Assembly: GCA_037013685.1 (NCBI GenBank)
Contig: CM072888.1
Coordinates: 17,036,589-17,100,588 of the forward strand
Reading direction: 5' to 3'
From: Acridotheres tristis
Lineage: Eukaryota > Chordata > Aves > Passeriformes > Sturnidae
DNA length: 64,000 bases
Part shown: positions 12,201-25,350 of the stretch, piece by piece
How positions within the stretch are numbered: the stretch's first letter is position 1
How the letters are laid out: each line of letters opens with the position of its first letter
Position numbers and translations under genes: made by a program
Notes under the pieces: generated by a model
What the model was told of the DNA's origin: nothing
Databases searched by the model: none
The model's input: the letters and a program-made list of their open reading frames with translations, nothing else

Positions 12201-14663
12201 ATCTGACATTCAGAGACTTGTTCTCCCTAGGTGAAGAAAACAACTGGTTGGGGGTGGTTAAGGGGATCTAATTCCTTTTCCTGCTTACAAATCCTTTCCC
12301 TTTTCTTAGAATTTGTTTCCCCTCATTGGTAGCATGGACTGGATTGAGTTTTGTTACCTGCTTTGAGTACTGCTAAGAAGAGACAATATGCAAGAGAGTT
12401 TGCTGCATTTTCCTTTGAAGTATTTTTCCCTTTTTACATTATCAGATATAACTAGATTTGATTTAGCACAGAGCTTCATTTATGCCTTGAATAATGCTCT
12501 TCATTGTTGAAATTCATATTTGGAGATTACTTCAACACTTCCAGATCAAGATAAAGAGTTTTCCCGAGCCTATATTGGCAGCTTGGGTTATTTAACAGTC
12601 ACTTAATCAGATAATGCAGATATAAGCCCAGAGCCTGAGATAGGAAGCACATGAAGTAAATGCACTCTTTTCAATTTATCTAATCTCTTGTACAAAGTAC
12701 TGGTGGTGTTGCTCTGAGAGTGGGTGTACTTGGCAGACTCTTCTACTGAGTCTATGTTGAATGACATATTTGTTGGCACAGAAAGCAGTGGTACCATTAT
12801 CATTCTGATAATACTGTGCAGGCACTGCCTCAGAGGTCTCACACTGTTACTTTGCATCCAATATTTTTGGTGCACATTCTCATGGGAAGCTGCTCTGGCA
12901 GAGATCCAGTGACCTGGTTTTGTGAGATGTTTGCTGTCAGAAGCCTGGGAAGAGGTTTAGAGATGCTGATTCCTTAGAGCAGAAGGATAGGTGGCACACA
13001 GATACAGACTTCAGCAAACTGCACTGTTGTGTTTAGGAGTACAGAGGGCGAGTCCTGATGAGCTTCTGTAGCCCAGGGTCAGAGAGGCTGGGAACTTGTA
13101 GCACCCAGGTGCAGCAGAAAGGAGACTATGGAGAGAGAATGTGGCTGTGGGATGGTTGTGATGGGCTCAGAGATGGTTTAAGGGTAGCAGTATCCAGGAA
13201 CAGGGAAAGGAACGCTGTCATTTTGGTACAGAGAAGACTGAGGATAAAAGAATTAAGCTCTGTTAGCTGATTGAAGGTACAGAGAAGATCAATAGTCCTA
13301 TCATGTTTTAGCTAATATTTTGCATTTAAAAGAGTCCTGAGCACAGAATGAGGTTTTTATAGCGCTGCTAGGAAAGCCTGGCCTTTGACTCTGCTCTAAC
13401 TTCTGACTGGGTTTAAACAGATGGTCTTTGTATTCCCAAGATGTTCTGTACTCTGAGGTACAGCTTCATGCAGAGCCTATATGCAGCCTGTGCTCTTCTT
13501 CCCAGGAATAATATTTTGAGGTGCTGCTATTCCTCTGCTTCTCATGTTCAACCTTCTTTTGTGAGATACGTTTCATAACGTGAATATTTCCATCAATATA
13601 GAGAAACTACTTGCTTGTAAAGGCTTCACTATATCTGTAGGAATGGGGAGGAATTAGCAGAAACAGTTGCACTTGCAGTTGCCTGCTGAGATCAGTATTA
13701 AGGGGATGAACATATTTTTCCTCAAGGGGTCTGAAATAACAGCTCTTTTCAAAGGCAGCTGATTTACTTGGCTCCACCTGTTGCTTTGGGTCAGATTCCT
13801 GAAATTTTGCAAAGCAACGAACTTCATAGCTGTTTTGGGCCAGGGGCTTTTTGTTTTTTCAAAGGATCGTTCTCACAGGGTCTCCCATCCACCAAGGGGA
13901 TCACCCAGCATGATTGTGTTTGTGCCACTGCCCTTGGTTCTTGGTCTCCTGTGTCTTGTCTGCAAGAGTAAACCCTGTGGATAGGTGTGCTTTGGGGTGC
14001 CTGGACCTAGCATTTAGCTGGGCTGAGGCTTCTGTGCCATGCAGGGCTCCTCTTCCATGAACCTGTCACCAGCTTTTCTCTGTCAAGCCATGCTTCCTTC
14101 ACTGGCATAGGTAGAGATTTTTAAACTCAGGACGTATTACAAGGAAACAACAGTTCTGGGTAAGAAGAGTGTTAAGCATGTTAGGCAGCATGGATTTGAG
14201 AAACAAATCCAACCCTATCCCAGACAAGGAATCTTTTGGAGCAACTACCAGGCTTTTTCACCTTTGGTATACATTTTGAATTCCAGCAGCGAAAACTCTT
14301 TTGCTAAAGTGTATAGAAAAATTTGTTCTGTTACATTGTGTTGGCTATAGATTCTACTCTTTCATGATACCAAAGTATAAACTATATGAATGAGCAGGGT
14401 TTAGGAAACTATTTATTGCCTTGAGCAAGTTTATAAGCTCCTCTGAGCAATGTGGTGACAAGCAGTGGCAGCTAGAAATCCCCAGCCATGAATCATCTAA
14501 AGATTTGCTCTCCACTGCAGGCAGCATCTGCTCCAAAGTTGACGAAATTTGAGGTGGAATACCTGGAAGAACGGTGTCTTGGGATTCATCAGCAATCTTC
14601 TTAGTTTTTTCTTTGCATGCCACTCTGTGGGATGTGCATGCCTTTGCCAGTAACCACATTAAC
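9206..14663. other. Unique non-coding DNA
   Basis: No gene or repeat family is recognised. T runs occur near 9500 and 9520. The block 12000-12130 is AT-rich with several ATTAAT/TAATAT motifs and could be a conserved element, but that cannot be told from one sequence. Open frames of 60-100 codons appear on both strands without domain-like content. Confidence 0.6.
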
Positions 14664-14715
14664 TAAAAAAAAAATAAACAAACAAAACAACAACAACAAC
14701 AACAAAAAAAAAAAA
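14664..14715. repeat. A-rich / (AAC)n microsatellite
   Basis: A run of ten A residues is followed by AAAC/AAC units, with at least six tandem AAC triplets at about 14687-14703, and then a run of about twelve A. The compound A-tail plus triplet structure may have grown from the poly(A)-like end of an old insertion, but no element body is recognisable next to it. It is likely to be length-polymorphic. Confidence 0.92.
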
Positions 14716-14845
14716 GCAGGAGAAGAAAGTGGATCACATCCCTAGGCTGCAGGAACTGTTTGGCAGGAAGAGTGTGACATTAAATGCCTGAAGTGAAAAC
14801 AGATTTTGGTGATGGCAGCAGCATGTCCTCAGGTGTGAGGGTAAT

Positions 14846-14882
14846 TGAGAATGGCTGTGTGTGATGTGCACAGCCATTCTCA
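14846..14882. other. Perfect 14-bp inverted repeat (hairpin, 9-nt loop)
   Basis: The arms TGAGAATGGCTGTG (14846-14859) and CACAGCCATTCTCA (14869-14882) are exact reverse complements separated by nine bases. Another four base pairs (GTGT at 14834-14837 region with CACA after the right arm) can form across a bulge of about eight bases on the left side. The arm length is well above what is expected by chance in 64 kb at such a short spacing. It could fold as RNA or as a cruciform in DNA. It is shorter than a typical microRNA precursor stem, and no transcription evidence is available. Confidence 0.85.
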
Positions 14883-17800
14883 CACAGTTCTTCCCTTTGC
14901 AAGCTCTGTGCCATGGGAGTAGTCTGTACTCACGGGAATGATCCCTTTGCTGCAGCAGAGTTTATCCTGCCAGCAGGAGTGGCTGCCTGCCTGCCTCAGG
15001 CCCTTCCCTTGGTGTGTTTGCCCTTAGCTCTGTTCAGCAGTGCAAGCAGCTCAGCAGGATGGTGAGTTAGGGAGCTCCACACTCACTCTTGTTGCCCCAG
15101 AATGCTGTGGCCTGGACTTTGCAAGGTAGCAGGGCTGGAGAAATACACAAAAAAAGCCTTCTTCCCTTTCCTGGACAGCAAACCAGCAGAAGTAGAGAAA
15201 AACAGATGTTGTCCTCTTCCTGCTGGCCTAAAAGCAAGAGGGAGACACCAAGGAAAGGCACCTGCAGGAGCATGGTGAGTGAGTAGGCTGCTGATGTGGC
15301 TCTCTAAGCTGCAATGGTCACTTCCTTCACCCGTTAGGAAATGCAGATGACCCTACGGAAAAAGGGCTAAGGGAGGGAAAGCTGTTGCACAAACACTAGC
15401 TGCGATGTAGTGGTGCTGAAGTACACTGATATTTAATTGAGAAGAAGGGAAGATTTTTTATTTTAAGTTTCATGGGCTTTGTGCCATTCTTTCCTTGTCT
15501 GTTGAAGAGAGAAATTGTGCTGGACAAAGGACAGAACTGAAAGCAAAGCTTGCAGAAGTGATTCTTTGTCAATGACAGTTTGGGGTTTTTGTGATAAAGG
15601 TATTTCAAGTGTTTTGCCTGAAAGATTGAAAACAGTTCTGCAGTTAACAGTTATTTTTGCAGAGCCCCTTGTTTAGCATTCACAGAATTGAGCTTTTGTA
15701 TGCTAGACATCTCTAATAGTATTTTAGCCTCCAGTGGTATTTTTCTTGGAAATTCTTTCTTTGAATAATAAAACAAAACAGAATTGTCATTGTTGCCTTC
15801 ACACTGTGTGCAGCAATGCCTTGATTTCAGGTGTTTGATGTCATTTCAAAGAGAATTGTTATGCATAAGACTGATTTCTGAGTGATAAATAGTATACGTA
15901 ACTGGTTGAAAATACAGATGACCACCTAATTAGCTGGCAAGGGATAATGAATGCTTGTCTTATTAGTACATTTTCTTTCAGCCAATGTATTTATCAAAAT
16001 ATGTACAAATTCACATAGTTCGGTAAAATCAGCTCATATTTCTTCACAAACCTACTGTAAGCACCCACTAATATGTTTTAAATTAAGAGCCATGAAGTAC
16101 ATGCTGCATCATACAGTGCTTGAAAAATTAAATCATAGTGTTTTCATGCAAAGGTCCCATGCCTGATAAGAAGAAAACATCAGTAATGGGGCTAGAAATG
16201 AATGCTTAAATGAGATCTAAGGCTAAGAGCCACTTAAGAAGGGCCCCATTTTGTGTTGTCCTTACAGGAGTACCATACAATCCTGCTGTGAGGGGGAAGG
16301 CAAAGGAATAATATGTTCTCTCTGTCTGAACAGCACTTGTTGGAGTGTGAACAGCTTTTCAATGAGCCCCTGCTGGTAAGAGTGCTCCAGAGTGAGGCTG
16401 GCAGTAGGAAGGCTTCCTACTGCCCTATCTTTTAGGTTTTTATACCCTACATCTTTGCTGGGTGGCAGTGAGTAGTTCGAATTCTGATGGTCGACATAGG
16501 TTTGTGGCGTCTCCCTGACACACAAACACAGCTGAGCTAGGTTTGTGAAGCAAGAACATGGCATTCCACACATTCCTGGCGTCTGTTTGCATGTGCAGAT
16601 AAGTTTCTTGTGGTCCACTGGAACCGTGTTCTTTGAGGCAGCATGTGTGGATTTCTGCAAAATGAGACAGTGAGGCCTCCTATGTAACGTGTGCATTGAG
16701 TCATGTGTGAAAAAGTATGTGTGGAATTAATAAGATTATTTTACAATGTGGTCTTTTTCTGATGCCATAGTCTTGAAAGATTCTTTCAGTCTCTATCTCA
16801 TCTTGAAGAACAAAGGTGATGGATGAAAGCCTGCATGAGTTCAGTCGAAACCTAATGACGACGTGCTTTTCAAAAAAAGGTTTTTCTGGTGAGTTATGGT
16901 GGTGAGAATTAAAGAAATAGCTGCAGGTTAGGCTTTAGGAGCCCTAGGAGGTAAGGGTCTCCAGTTCAACATTAAAAGAATGCAAAGGATTCAGATTCTG
17001 TGTTACTTGTATCTGCAAGCCTGCCACTGAAAGCAAGAGAGTTGTAGATGCTGTCCCTGAAATCAAGACTGCTCACTGGGACCATTAAGCCTAAGCAGCC
17101 AAATTTGAAACACTCTGTAGCTGTGGTCAAAAATATGACAGTAATTCTGAGCTGTAGCCTTTATTAATTTTCTGACAGCTTTAGGATTATTGTAGCACAA
17201 GTAGAAGAGAACTAGGCCCAAGAGACCTAATTAATGAAGTGCTTTGTTGCTTGGAAAAAATAAATGAATTACACCTATGTAAAGATAAATATAGCAGTTT
17301 GCCATGTGATGATCCAGAAAAGTAGCCCTTGCTGTTAATTAAGAAGTATAAAATGTAAGGACTTGTTAGGCTAAAATTCACGCAGTCCAAGTTTAAAGAT
17401 TGTTGTAATTCTAAATGCTTTTATTAGAAATTTGCAAAGTTAGGTTATTGTAGTGTCACTGACAGTACAGTGCTGCCACAGAAGTAACCACGCTGTGGTT
17501 AGCTCCTAGGAGGGATGATTTGGTTCCAAGGTATGTGCAGTACATGGATTGGACTAGGTCATAAAAATGGCAAGGTAAAAGGAAAACCTGCTGGCACTTA
17601 TCTCCCAAGCACAGGCATTGACTTGGGGCACAGAAGAGAAGGTGAAACCCATGGTTGTGCTGAGTAGGGTGTCAATGGGGTGATGGCAGGAGCAGAGCCC
17701 TTCTGGGGCTCATCTCATTTCTCTAGAGTCCTGCAGCATTTTAAAGCCCCTCTGTGTCATGGGGGCTCCTTCTCTGGGCAAATTTCGTCCGGCTTTCTTG

Positions 17801-19509
17801 CATTTGCTTTTTTCCCTTTCGGATTATTTGCTAGCTTCTTGCTCCTTCTCCAGGTTCTCACAAATGTTCTTGGCCAATACAGTGTGTTTTCATATCTTGT
17901 TTTGAATCACAGCGGGGCAAGAGGTGGTTGACATTTTGTTTATACCAGTGCTATTTTGTTACCCTTTCTTTTTTATTGTTGTTTGAGCCTCTTTTACAAC
18001 CAACCAAATTTACTGCCTCCTCCTTGTTGCTATTTTCCTCTTTATTGAATTCCCTTCTCCACCCTGTTCCTTCCCCTGTGGCTCTCCCTTTTCCATTGTC
18101 TTAGTTCTTTATTTCCCCCCTAAGATCCTGAAACAGCTCTTGGAAGATGAAGCATTCAATCTTATTTTCCATCTCCAGCTAGCACTTTATTAATAACCCA
18201 TATTTATTTAGCATCCAGAGTCTGCCAAACACACACATACATACACACAAAGCCAGTCACCAGTGTTTGCTGTCAGGATAATGTCTTCCCGGAGGCTTAC
18301 CTCCCTCTGCCAAGCTAGCTAAATGCCTCTTTGTGGAAAGGAAAGAAAGGGCTGCTCATGTTGAATGATGTTTATGCCCCAGCATCTTTCTGAAGAAAAA
18401 TGAGCATTGGTCAGAAATGCTCGTGGGCCCTGCTATTGCTGCGGCAGAGTGTGCTGGGCTGGGAGGATCTGCAAGATGAAGAGATGAGTTAGAGCTGGCT
18501 GCAGAGCTGTGATCTCAGCATTCAGGGCTGTGGGCAGAGGCAGCAAAATGTCTCCGTGTGTTTCATGGACCTCCCAGTTGCCTTAGGAAATGCCTGAGAC
18601 CTGACTCCACCAGGACTGGGAGGCTTCTGGGTTGAGGCTGGCTACTCCCTACCATATGACAGTGAGGGCAGAACACAATTCCCCCCAGAATGCTGCCCAG
18701 ATCTGCACAAAGATCCAGTACATGAGGAAGCTGGATGCCTGCAGTCAGCTCAAGCTGCATCAAACCATGGAGAAATGCCACAAACCCCACTTATATGGCA
18801 ACATTTGTGGATGCCTAGGGATCCCAGCAAGGGATCCTACACTCCACTGGTACAGAAGTATGAACAGCAGCTGTAGCAGTGATGACTTCAGACCCTTTCT
18901 TGGGCTTTTGCTCAGTCTTGGGGTCAAAATTTGCAAAAGCTGACTGCCAATTTTCTGTCCTTGGTAGTAAGAGAACTAGGCTGGGATGTACTCCCTAGGC
19001 ATAAAACTAAAGCTGGGGGGCATGGCTTAGGTCGCAGTTTGCTAAATCTTCGTCTCTCACCATATTGGACAGCCTCATCAAATCCACCAACAGGTCCTGA
19101 TAATGATCTTCTTGTGTCCTGAAACTATCTGGCACAATTCTAACTGGCCTGGCCAAAACTATTCCAATAGCTGCACTGTTCAGATGTTTCTGTGTCTGTG
19201 CTAGGGTTCTCTTTGTTTCCCTTGGTGGCATAGATACTGCTGCTGAGTCCTGGCTTCCAGAGCTGAGACTGTGCCAAATCCTGAAGTGTAGCACTCCCCA
19301 GTAGACCTTAGGAGGCTGGAGCTGAGCTTCACAGAGCAAAATCAACCTGACCTGGCATGCTGGCCATGCCTATGAACAGCAGGATGAGCCATGTCATTCT
19401 CAGGGTGCTCCCCATCATCTGAAAAGAGCCCCTTCAGAAGGGAGTGCGAGCTGTGAAAGAGCTCTTTGAAAAATATTGTAAAAGGGGTGTCAGGCAGTCA
19501 GCTCAATCT
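14883..19509. other. Unique non-coding DNA with a moderately GC-richer block at 18.4-19.4 kb
   Basis: No gene is recognised. A short (AC)n/(ACAT) run lies at 18229-18250. The block from about 18420 to 19400 is richer in G and C than its surroundings, with open frames of 75-112 codons on both strands. None shows a domain I can name. It could be an old unrecognised repeat or a decayed pseudogene. The minus-strand open frame 16262-16696 (144 codons, several Cys) also has no recognisable domain and is best treated as chance. Confidence 0.55.
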
Positions 19510-19775
19510 GTTACCATGGAATCAGTCAGGTTGAAAAAGACCCTTCAGGTCCCTGAGTCCAACTATAAACCTCACAGTGCCAAGTCCATCACTAAACCAT
19601 GCCCCCAAGACAACTACATGTCTTTTAAACACCTCCAGGGATGGTGACTCTGAAGAAATTTTTCTTAATAGCTAAACTAAATTTTCCATGGTGCAACTTG
19701 AGGCCATTGCCTCTCATCCTGCTACTTATTAATTGGGAAAAGATACCAGCACCCCTTTGTAAGGCATGCCTGTTG
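19510..19775 (-). mobile_element. CR1 LINE, 3' end fragment (antisense)
   Basis: The sequence starts with a decayed form of the reverse-complemented CR1 3' end (ATGGAATCAGTCAGGTTG near 19516, with 'AAAGACCCTTCAGGTCCCTG' in place of the usual 'GGGACCTTNAAGATCATC' block). It then follows the reverse complement of the CR1 3' region: 'AGTCCAACTATAAACCTCAC', 'CACTAAACCATGCCCCCAAG' and 'AACACCTCCAGGGATGGTGA' near 19629, and 'GAGGCCATTGCCTCTCATCC' near 19701. It fades around 'AGATACCAGCACCCC' near 19741-19755. This order is diagnostic of CR1. The copy is 5'-truncated and diverged. Confidence 0.9.
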
Positions 19776-21778
19776 CATGGATCAGACAAGTTGCTGCCTG
19801 AGTGTTTAAGGAACTGCAAAATAAGAAGAGCTAATCTCATATGAGATTTAAATGTCTTCCACTAATCCAACTAGGCTTCAACAGGCTTTACATGGCAGGC
19901 TGCAAAGCTGGTTGGTTTGTGAAGTTGAATCAGGTTATTTTCCAAATGTCACTGAATACTTGTTCTTGTCAGTTACTGCTGAGAAATTGGGAAATTGTTG
20001 AGAAATTTTAGTCTCACCAAAGACTTGGGTTTCCCATTGCCTTTCTTCCCTCTGATTTTTTGAGTGAGACCAGAGTAATGGAGTTTTCCTTGTTTGTTGT
20101 TTTGATTGTAAGTAACTTTCAGAGGGAGACAAAAAAATTAGAGAAGGAGAGAAATCAATGCTTGATTTGCAGGGAGAAGTGCAAGGGAGGCTTCTTCTAA
20201 ACAACCCTGATGATCCAAAGATCAGGCTGGTCCTATTTCTAAATTAGACCTGCATTTCATCAGGAATGAACATGAACCGTTTCACTCAATTTGTGACAAA
20301 ATTCACTAGACATCTGATTCAGGTAGGTTTAAATTCTTTGTCAGGGATCTAGAAACCCAGAGCTGCTGCTGCCTTTCTTGTGGAAACTTATTTTCTCTTG
20401 CAAGTACATTCGGTGCCCCCAGAGAGCAATAAGGGTCAAAATAGCAGAGAATAACAAATGAATAAATAAGATACATGAACTGAATATACGTGTTGTGAGT
20501 AAGGCACACTTGTGCTGGAGCAGTAGGACTTCCAGACAGAGCAGTCTTTGCTCTGAATTCAAAGATAAGCATGGCCCTTTCTTGAATTGTGCTCAAGTCA
20601 GTGATGAAACTGAATGGAAAAGCAAGAAGTTAGGTTGGATGAAACTAGCACTTTTTTAAACCATGGCACACAGCAAAGGGTTCTTCACAGCAATGATACA
20701 TGCATTTTTCATATGTTCCTCTCTGATATATAGTCAGTTCCAAGAAATGATTCACCTTTTTCCTGATTCTTTAGGCAGTGGAAGGTTCATCGTAACAGCC
20801 TCTTTGGACACCATTCTGTTTCAGAGATGTGACTTTATTTTCTTAATAGTCATCATCATATGATAAACCCAGTGGAAGGAGAGACAAAATATATGTGTCA
20901 CAGTATGGGGTAGCATTTGTACTACCAAATGCCTACTAAAATGCTTTTATGCATCCACAATGAGCTTTCAAGTTTATTCTTATTACCAAAGTCCTAGAGC
21001 TGTTTATGACTAGATGAGCCCCACAGCCTTAGCCACTGTCTCATTGAGTTAAGAATGAAGACTTGCACTGACTTCAGGGGAGAACAATATGCATCCAACG
21101 TGTGCAGAACAACCCTATTGTGAGATTCAGGATTATCCAGAACCCAAACTGGGGTCTCTTGACTGAAACGAAAATGCTGACTTACTGTATGCATGTTTGG
21201 CAGCTCCAGACCTGCCACTCTATAGCCATGCTTAGGGCACATAACATTTGCACTCAGTGTCCTTCAAGCCTTCAACTTTTAAGGAACTGATTTTTAATGA
21301 ACTGTGCTGTTTTGTATATGGTTTGTGAGAAAAAATAAGTTATTTCAGTGTGGATATAACATGTTAATTTTCTGTAGTACAGTTAAATCTCTTTTGGACT
21401 GGGAAGCATCGTGCTGCCAGTGCTCCAAGGAAATGCAGTCACAGTGCAGTAAAAAAGTTCACTTAAATTCTGCATTGTATCTTTTTTTTTCTGCTTTTGT
21501 CTCTGTATGGCATGTTCTTACAGAAGAAAATCATTAGAAAGTCAACGTAGAACTTTGAAAGTAGTCAAACTGCCAAATTTCCAAGTTAGAAAGTTCTGTA
21601 CAAACCTTACCAGAGCTACTTTCTGAGGTTTTGGAGGATAGTTTCATTACTATGATACTTGAATCCAAATTAGCTGTTTCTCTAATGAAGCTGGTATCAC
21701 CTGCCAGTTTCTATTGTGTTGAGTCTCTCCCCTTAGACTGTTTTTGTGTCTTCTGAGTTCCTGAAACCTATTGCTATG

Positions 21779-21809
21779 TTAAGTATCTCTAGTAAATTGA
21801 GATACTTAA
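21779..21809. other. Perfect 11-bp inverted repeat (9-nt loop)
   Basis: Arms TTAAGTATCTC (21779-21789) and GAGATACTTAA (21799-21809) are exact reverse complements with a nine-base spacer. The right arm is followed by a near direct repeat of AATTGAGA. Arms of this length are only marginally unexpected by chance in a window of this size. No function is apparent. Confidence 0.8.
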
Positions 21810-24800
21810 TTGAGATTACTCAGGGTGGGGGGTTTTTTTGAGTTATTGTAGTTAGTTCTTTCTGTTTTTCTTGCCACTCCCTTGTATAATTTTATTGAGG
21901 TGACCTTGGTAAGATTTCCAGCTGTGGAAAGCAATTAAAAAAAGTAATAATAATTTCCAGGGCTATTTAATCCACAGTGTTGCTCTTTTGGCTTGCAGAG
22001 AGTTTCCATAAGATTGGTGTTAGGAATGTGAAATGTTTTGTGAAACACAAACAATTCCTGGATTTTAGCCAGTCGGACATTTCTGATTTTCTGGGGATGA
22101 ACCTGGAACTCATCAGAGATTTATAAGTGTCTCATTTCTTGTGACAGATCCTCACAAATTAAGCACTGAAGAATGGCTGAAACTCTCGGGAAATGTATTT
22201 GTGACATCAATAATTTACCACATGTATAGAATGATGATATCACCTTTTTTTGGAGGGGAGAAGGAAAAAACTTCTGAACAAAGACATCTAAAGATGGAAA
22301 CAAGTGATCCTAGATTTTGCTGCAAACAATTAAAAAATGGATCCCTTTAAGGAAAGTTTATGGAGATCTTACAACTCCTTCAACTTCTCTGTAACTGGGA
22401 TAGCTGAATTTAGCATCAGAATCTTCATGGTTCTTATATCCTGTTGTGTAAGTGATCTGATGGGAACCTAGATCCCTGAACATGTGTCCTATAATTCTTA
22501 AACATCAGATCCTATTATGGGATTCATGCAGTCATGATTCTCAGGCTGCTTTAACCTGAAACCCTTTGCGTTGTTTGTTTTATTTTTCTGGTAGTATTTG
22601 GGTTTGGATGGGGTCTTTTCTTCTGGTTTTTAGGGTTTTTTGGGGGGTTGGTTATTTTTAAAATTTTTTTTAACAAGAAGACATTTTATTTGATGTGTTT
22701 AATTTTGAAGACAATTCAAACAGCATAACAGACAATAATGAAGGGAAATATGAGATAATTACAATTGACCATCCAAGGTTGATTGAATGCACAGCAGTTG
22801 AATTTTTCCTCAACAAATTGTAATCAATCAAATTATGAACAAATTTACAGTCTGGTAAAAAGAACATTTAAGCTGTTCTGATCTAATTAATGTTTGCTAT
22901 TTCTTTATGCTGGGATTTGGTCTATTTTGCATCAATCCAGTTTCTGGTCCATTACCAGCTTTTCCCAGACAGAGGAGAAAACAGTGTCATGCTGAGTTGG
23001 CAGAGCTGTGATTGCAGCTAGTTGAAAGCTTTGCCAGCTGGAATTGAACTGTGGAGATGAAACAGAAAAATTCTGTCAAGGCACAGGTCTGCCACTATCC
23101 AGGGAGAGACTAGAAGTTCATGTTGGAGAAATCCCTGTTGGTAAAGGCATCAAGTCTGAGGAGTGAAGATGGTCAGCTACAGAAGGATTTAGGGAAGGAT
23201 AAGAAAATATTCTTCATGGGAAAAAACATCTCAAATCAAGGTGTAGGGTTTTTTTGTTTTGTTTTCTTCTTTTTGCAATAGCATTTCTTGGTTCAGTGAG
23301 AGAAACTCTGTTACTCAGAGTGGCAGATCTTATGAGTTCCTGATCTCTATTGACTTAAAACACTGTGATGTGTTTGGTCTCTCAGCTTTCTAAGCAGACT
23401 ATTGCTACAATAATTTCCATAGGAGAGGTGTTAGCATTGCCTAGTGCCCTTAGGGTGAGGGATGCCCCATCGCTCTCTTAACATCTTTTCCCTTGCCCAA
23501 AGAGAGAAAAGTACAGCTGGAGCTCCAGTGCTTTACTCTTCTCTGTGGGAATTGGTAATAGAGACCATTCAATGCTTTTAAATTGCTTTAAAAAGCAATC
23601 AGGAAGTACTAGAACAATTTTCTTCTTTGTCTTCCCGCATTTAAAACCTCTTAGAGGGAGCCTTGGAGCTATAGCTTCATGATTTATCCCAGAGCTTTCC
23701 CTAAATTAAGAGAAATTAGAATTAGAGACAAGGTTGGTATGGCCTGGTAGAAACTGGTCATTCAGAGAATGAGCATGATTGAGATAATGAACCCTTTGTG
23801 TGGTATAAATTCAGCAAGAACAGCATTTTGCCCCTTTTATGGCATTTTTGCTGCTTTTGTTTCTCGTCTCTGGCCAAAACTCAAACCAGAAAAAGGACTG
23901 CGAAGGTGAATAAAGCTGATGAAACAAATTTTTCCTAGTTTTGTGAAAATCATAATATGCTCAGGTTACATTTAATTGGAAGTTTGTACCAAGTTTCTTT
24001 AGAACATATTTAGTTCTTCCTAATTAGTGTGTAGTCTTTGGTTGAGTAGATTATCATTGAGGAAGAGCTGTACTTGCTGATTTCCTTTGAGGTGGTGGGA
24101 TGGTACAACTGATACTTTTTCACTTCACCAAATAGCTTTTTGGGAGGAAGAGGGTGAGTTCGATATAGCAAGGGCTGTGTGCTTGTTTACTATGCCTTTA
24201 GATAAATAAAACAGGGTGTATCAATGAGGCAGGAAAAGAAAGACTCTCCTATGAGATCATTTAGGAATCAAGAGTAAAAAGTAGGAAAAGTCTTGCAAAA
24301 CAGGTGTACTAAGATTAGATCTGCAAATATAGATACCTCTCCCAGATGCAGAATTTTTTCCTTCCAAACCTTTTGTGATGAATTCCTCTATGCCGAGTAG
24401 GACTGTTCACATTTCTGTTCACTAGAAGGTGTGATTTACAAAACAGGCTGCCATAATTTTGGCAAAACTTTCTCTCCTTTTATGTATCATGAAAAGAAAA
24501 AAAAAACCAGCAAACACCTGTTTATAGAAACCTTTCTGTTTGTCAGACTGTCCTGGGCATCTCTGCAACTCCATCCTGTTTGCCCACCTGCACAAGAAGT
24601 AGATTGCTAGAATATGATGGGTTTGTTTATTAACCAGAAACTGCAAAAGCAGGTTTCTGTGTTTCATTAGTGCTGTGCACTCGAACATGGGACAGAAGAA
24701 AATGATCCATTTTAAAGTGTGTGTTTGGAATTTGTTATAGTTTTACCTGGAAACTCTGTTTTAATACATTCTGTAAGTAAATTTTTGTTTGGGAGGCTCT

Positions 24801-25323
24801 AGTTCAGTGATGAAAATGCAGAATTTCCTGAAAAAAAAACCAAAACAACCAATCTTTCAAGTTGAGAAAAGGTACCTTTCAACAACTTAGCTTTTAGACG
24901 CTGAGCACTGGATTAAATGATCGTGGTCTTCATTGTAGGGAGAAATATTTGAGACACACGGAGATGGAAATCTATTGCAAAGATGGAATTTTGCATCTTC
25001 TGCTTCCGTGATAGAGTTTGTTTCCAGAGTCTTGAGTCTGTTTATTGTACATACCTGGGTGTAGTTCTGCTAAAACCTCCTCAACAGTACATGTGTCTTT
25101 TTTTCTTCTCCATGAACTAAGTCTATAAATTGCCAAAATTTGGACTTCTCCTGAAATTATGATTCGAATATGGTATCTACTGAAAAAAGGAAATTATAGA
25201 CCATTCCTTCACAGTCACAGATGGTTTGTTAGTTTGTTAGGTATTTTTTGTCTTTAAGGTGTTTGACAGTTCACTTTAACTAGCAAATCTATATACTTTC
25301 TTTCAGCTGTATAGCCAGCAAAT

Positions 25324-25350
25324 AGAAAAGCTTTCCTGAGAAGCTTTTCT
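25324..25350. other. Perfect 10-bp inverted repeat (7-nt loop)
   Basis: Arms AGAAAAGCTT (25324-25333) and AAGCTTTTCT (25341-25350) flank a seven-base spacer. The right arm runs on into a TTTTCTTTTC pyrimidine tract. About one such structure is expected by chance in a window of this size, so no function is claimed. Confidence 0.8.

Noticed and set aside
16460..16480. GTTCGAATTC resembling a tRNA B-box
   Set aside because: No matching A-box at the right distance and no cloverleaf can be drawn around it.
16262..16696. 144-codon minus-strand frame with clustered Cys
   Set aside because: No zinc-finger or other Cys spacing pattern fits, and a single-frame open stretch of this size is expected occasionally.
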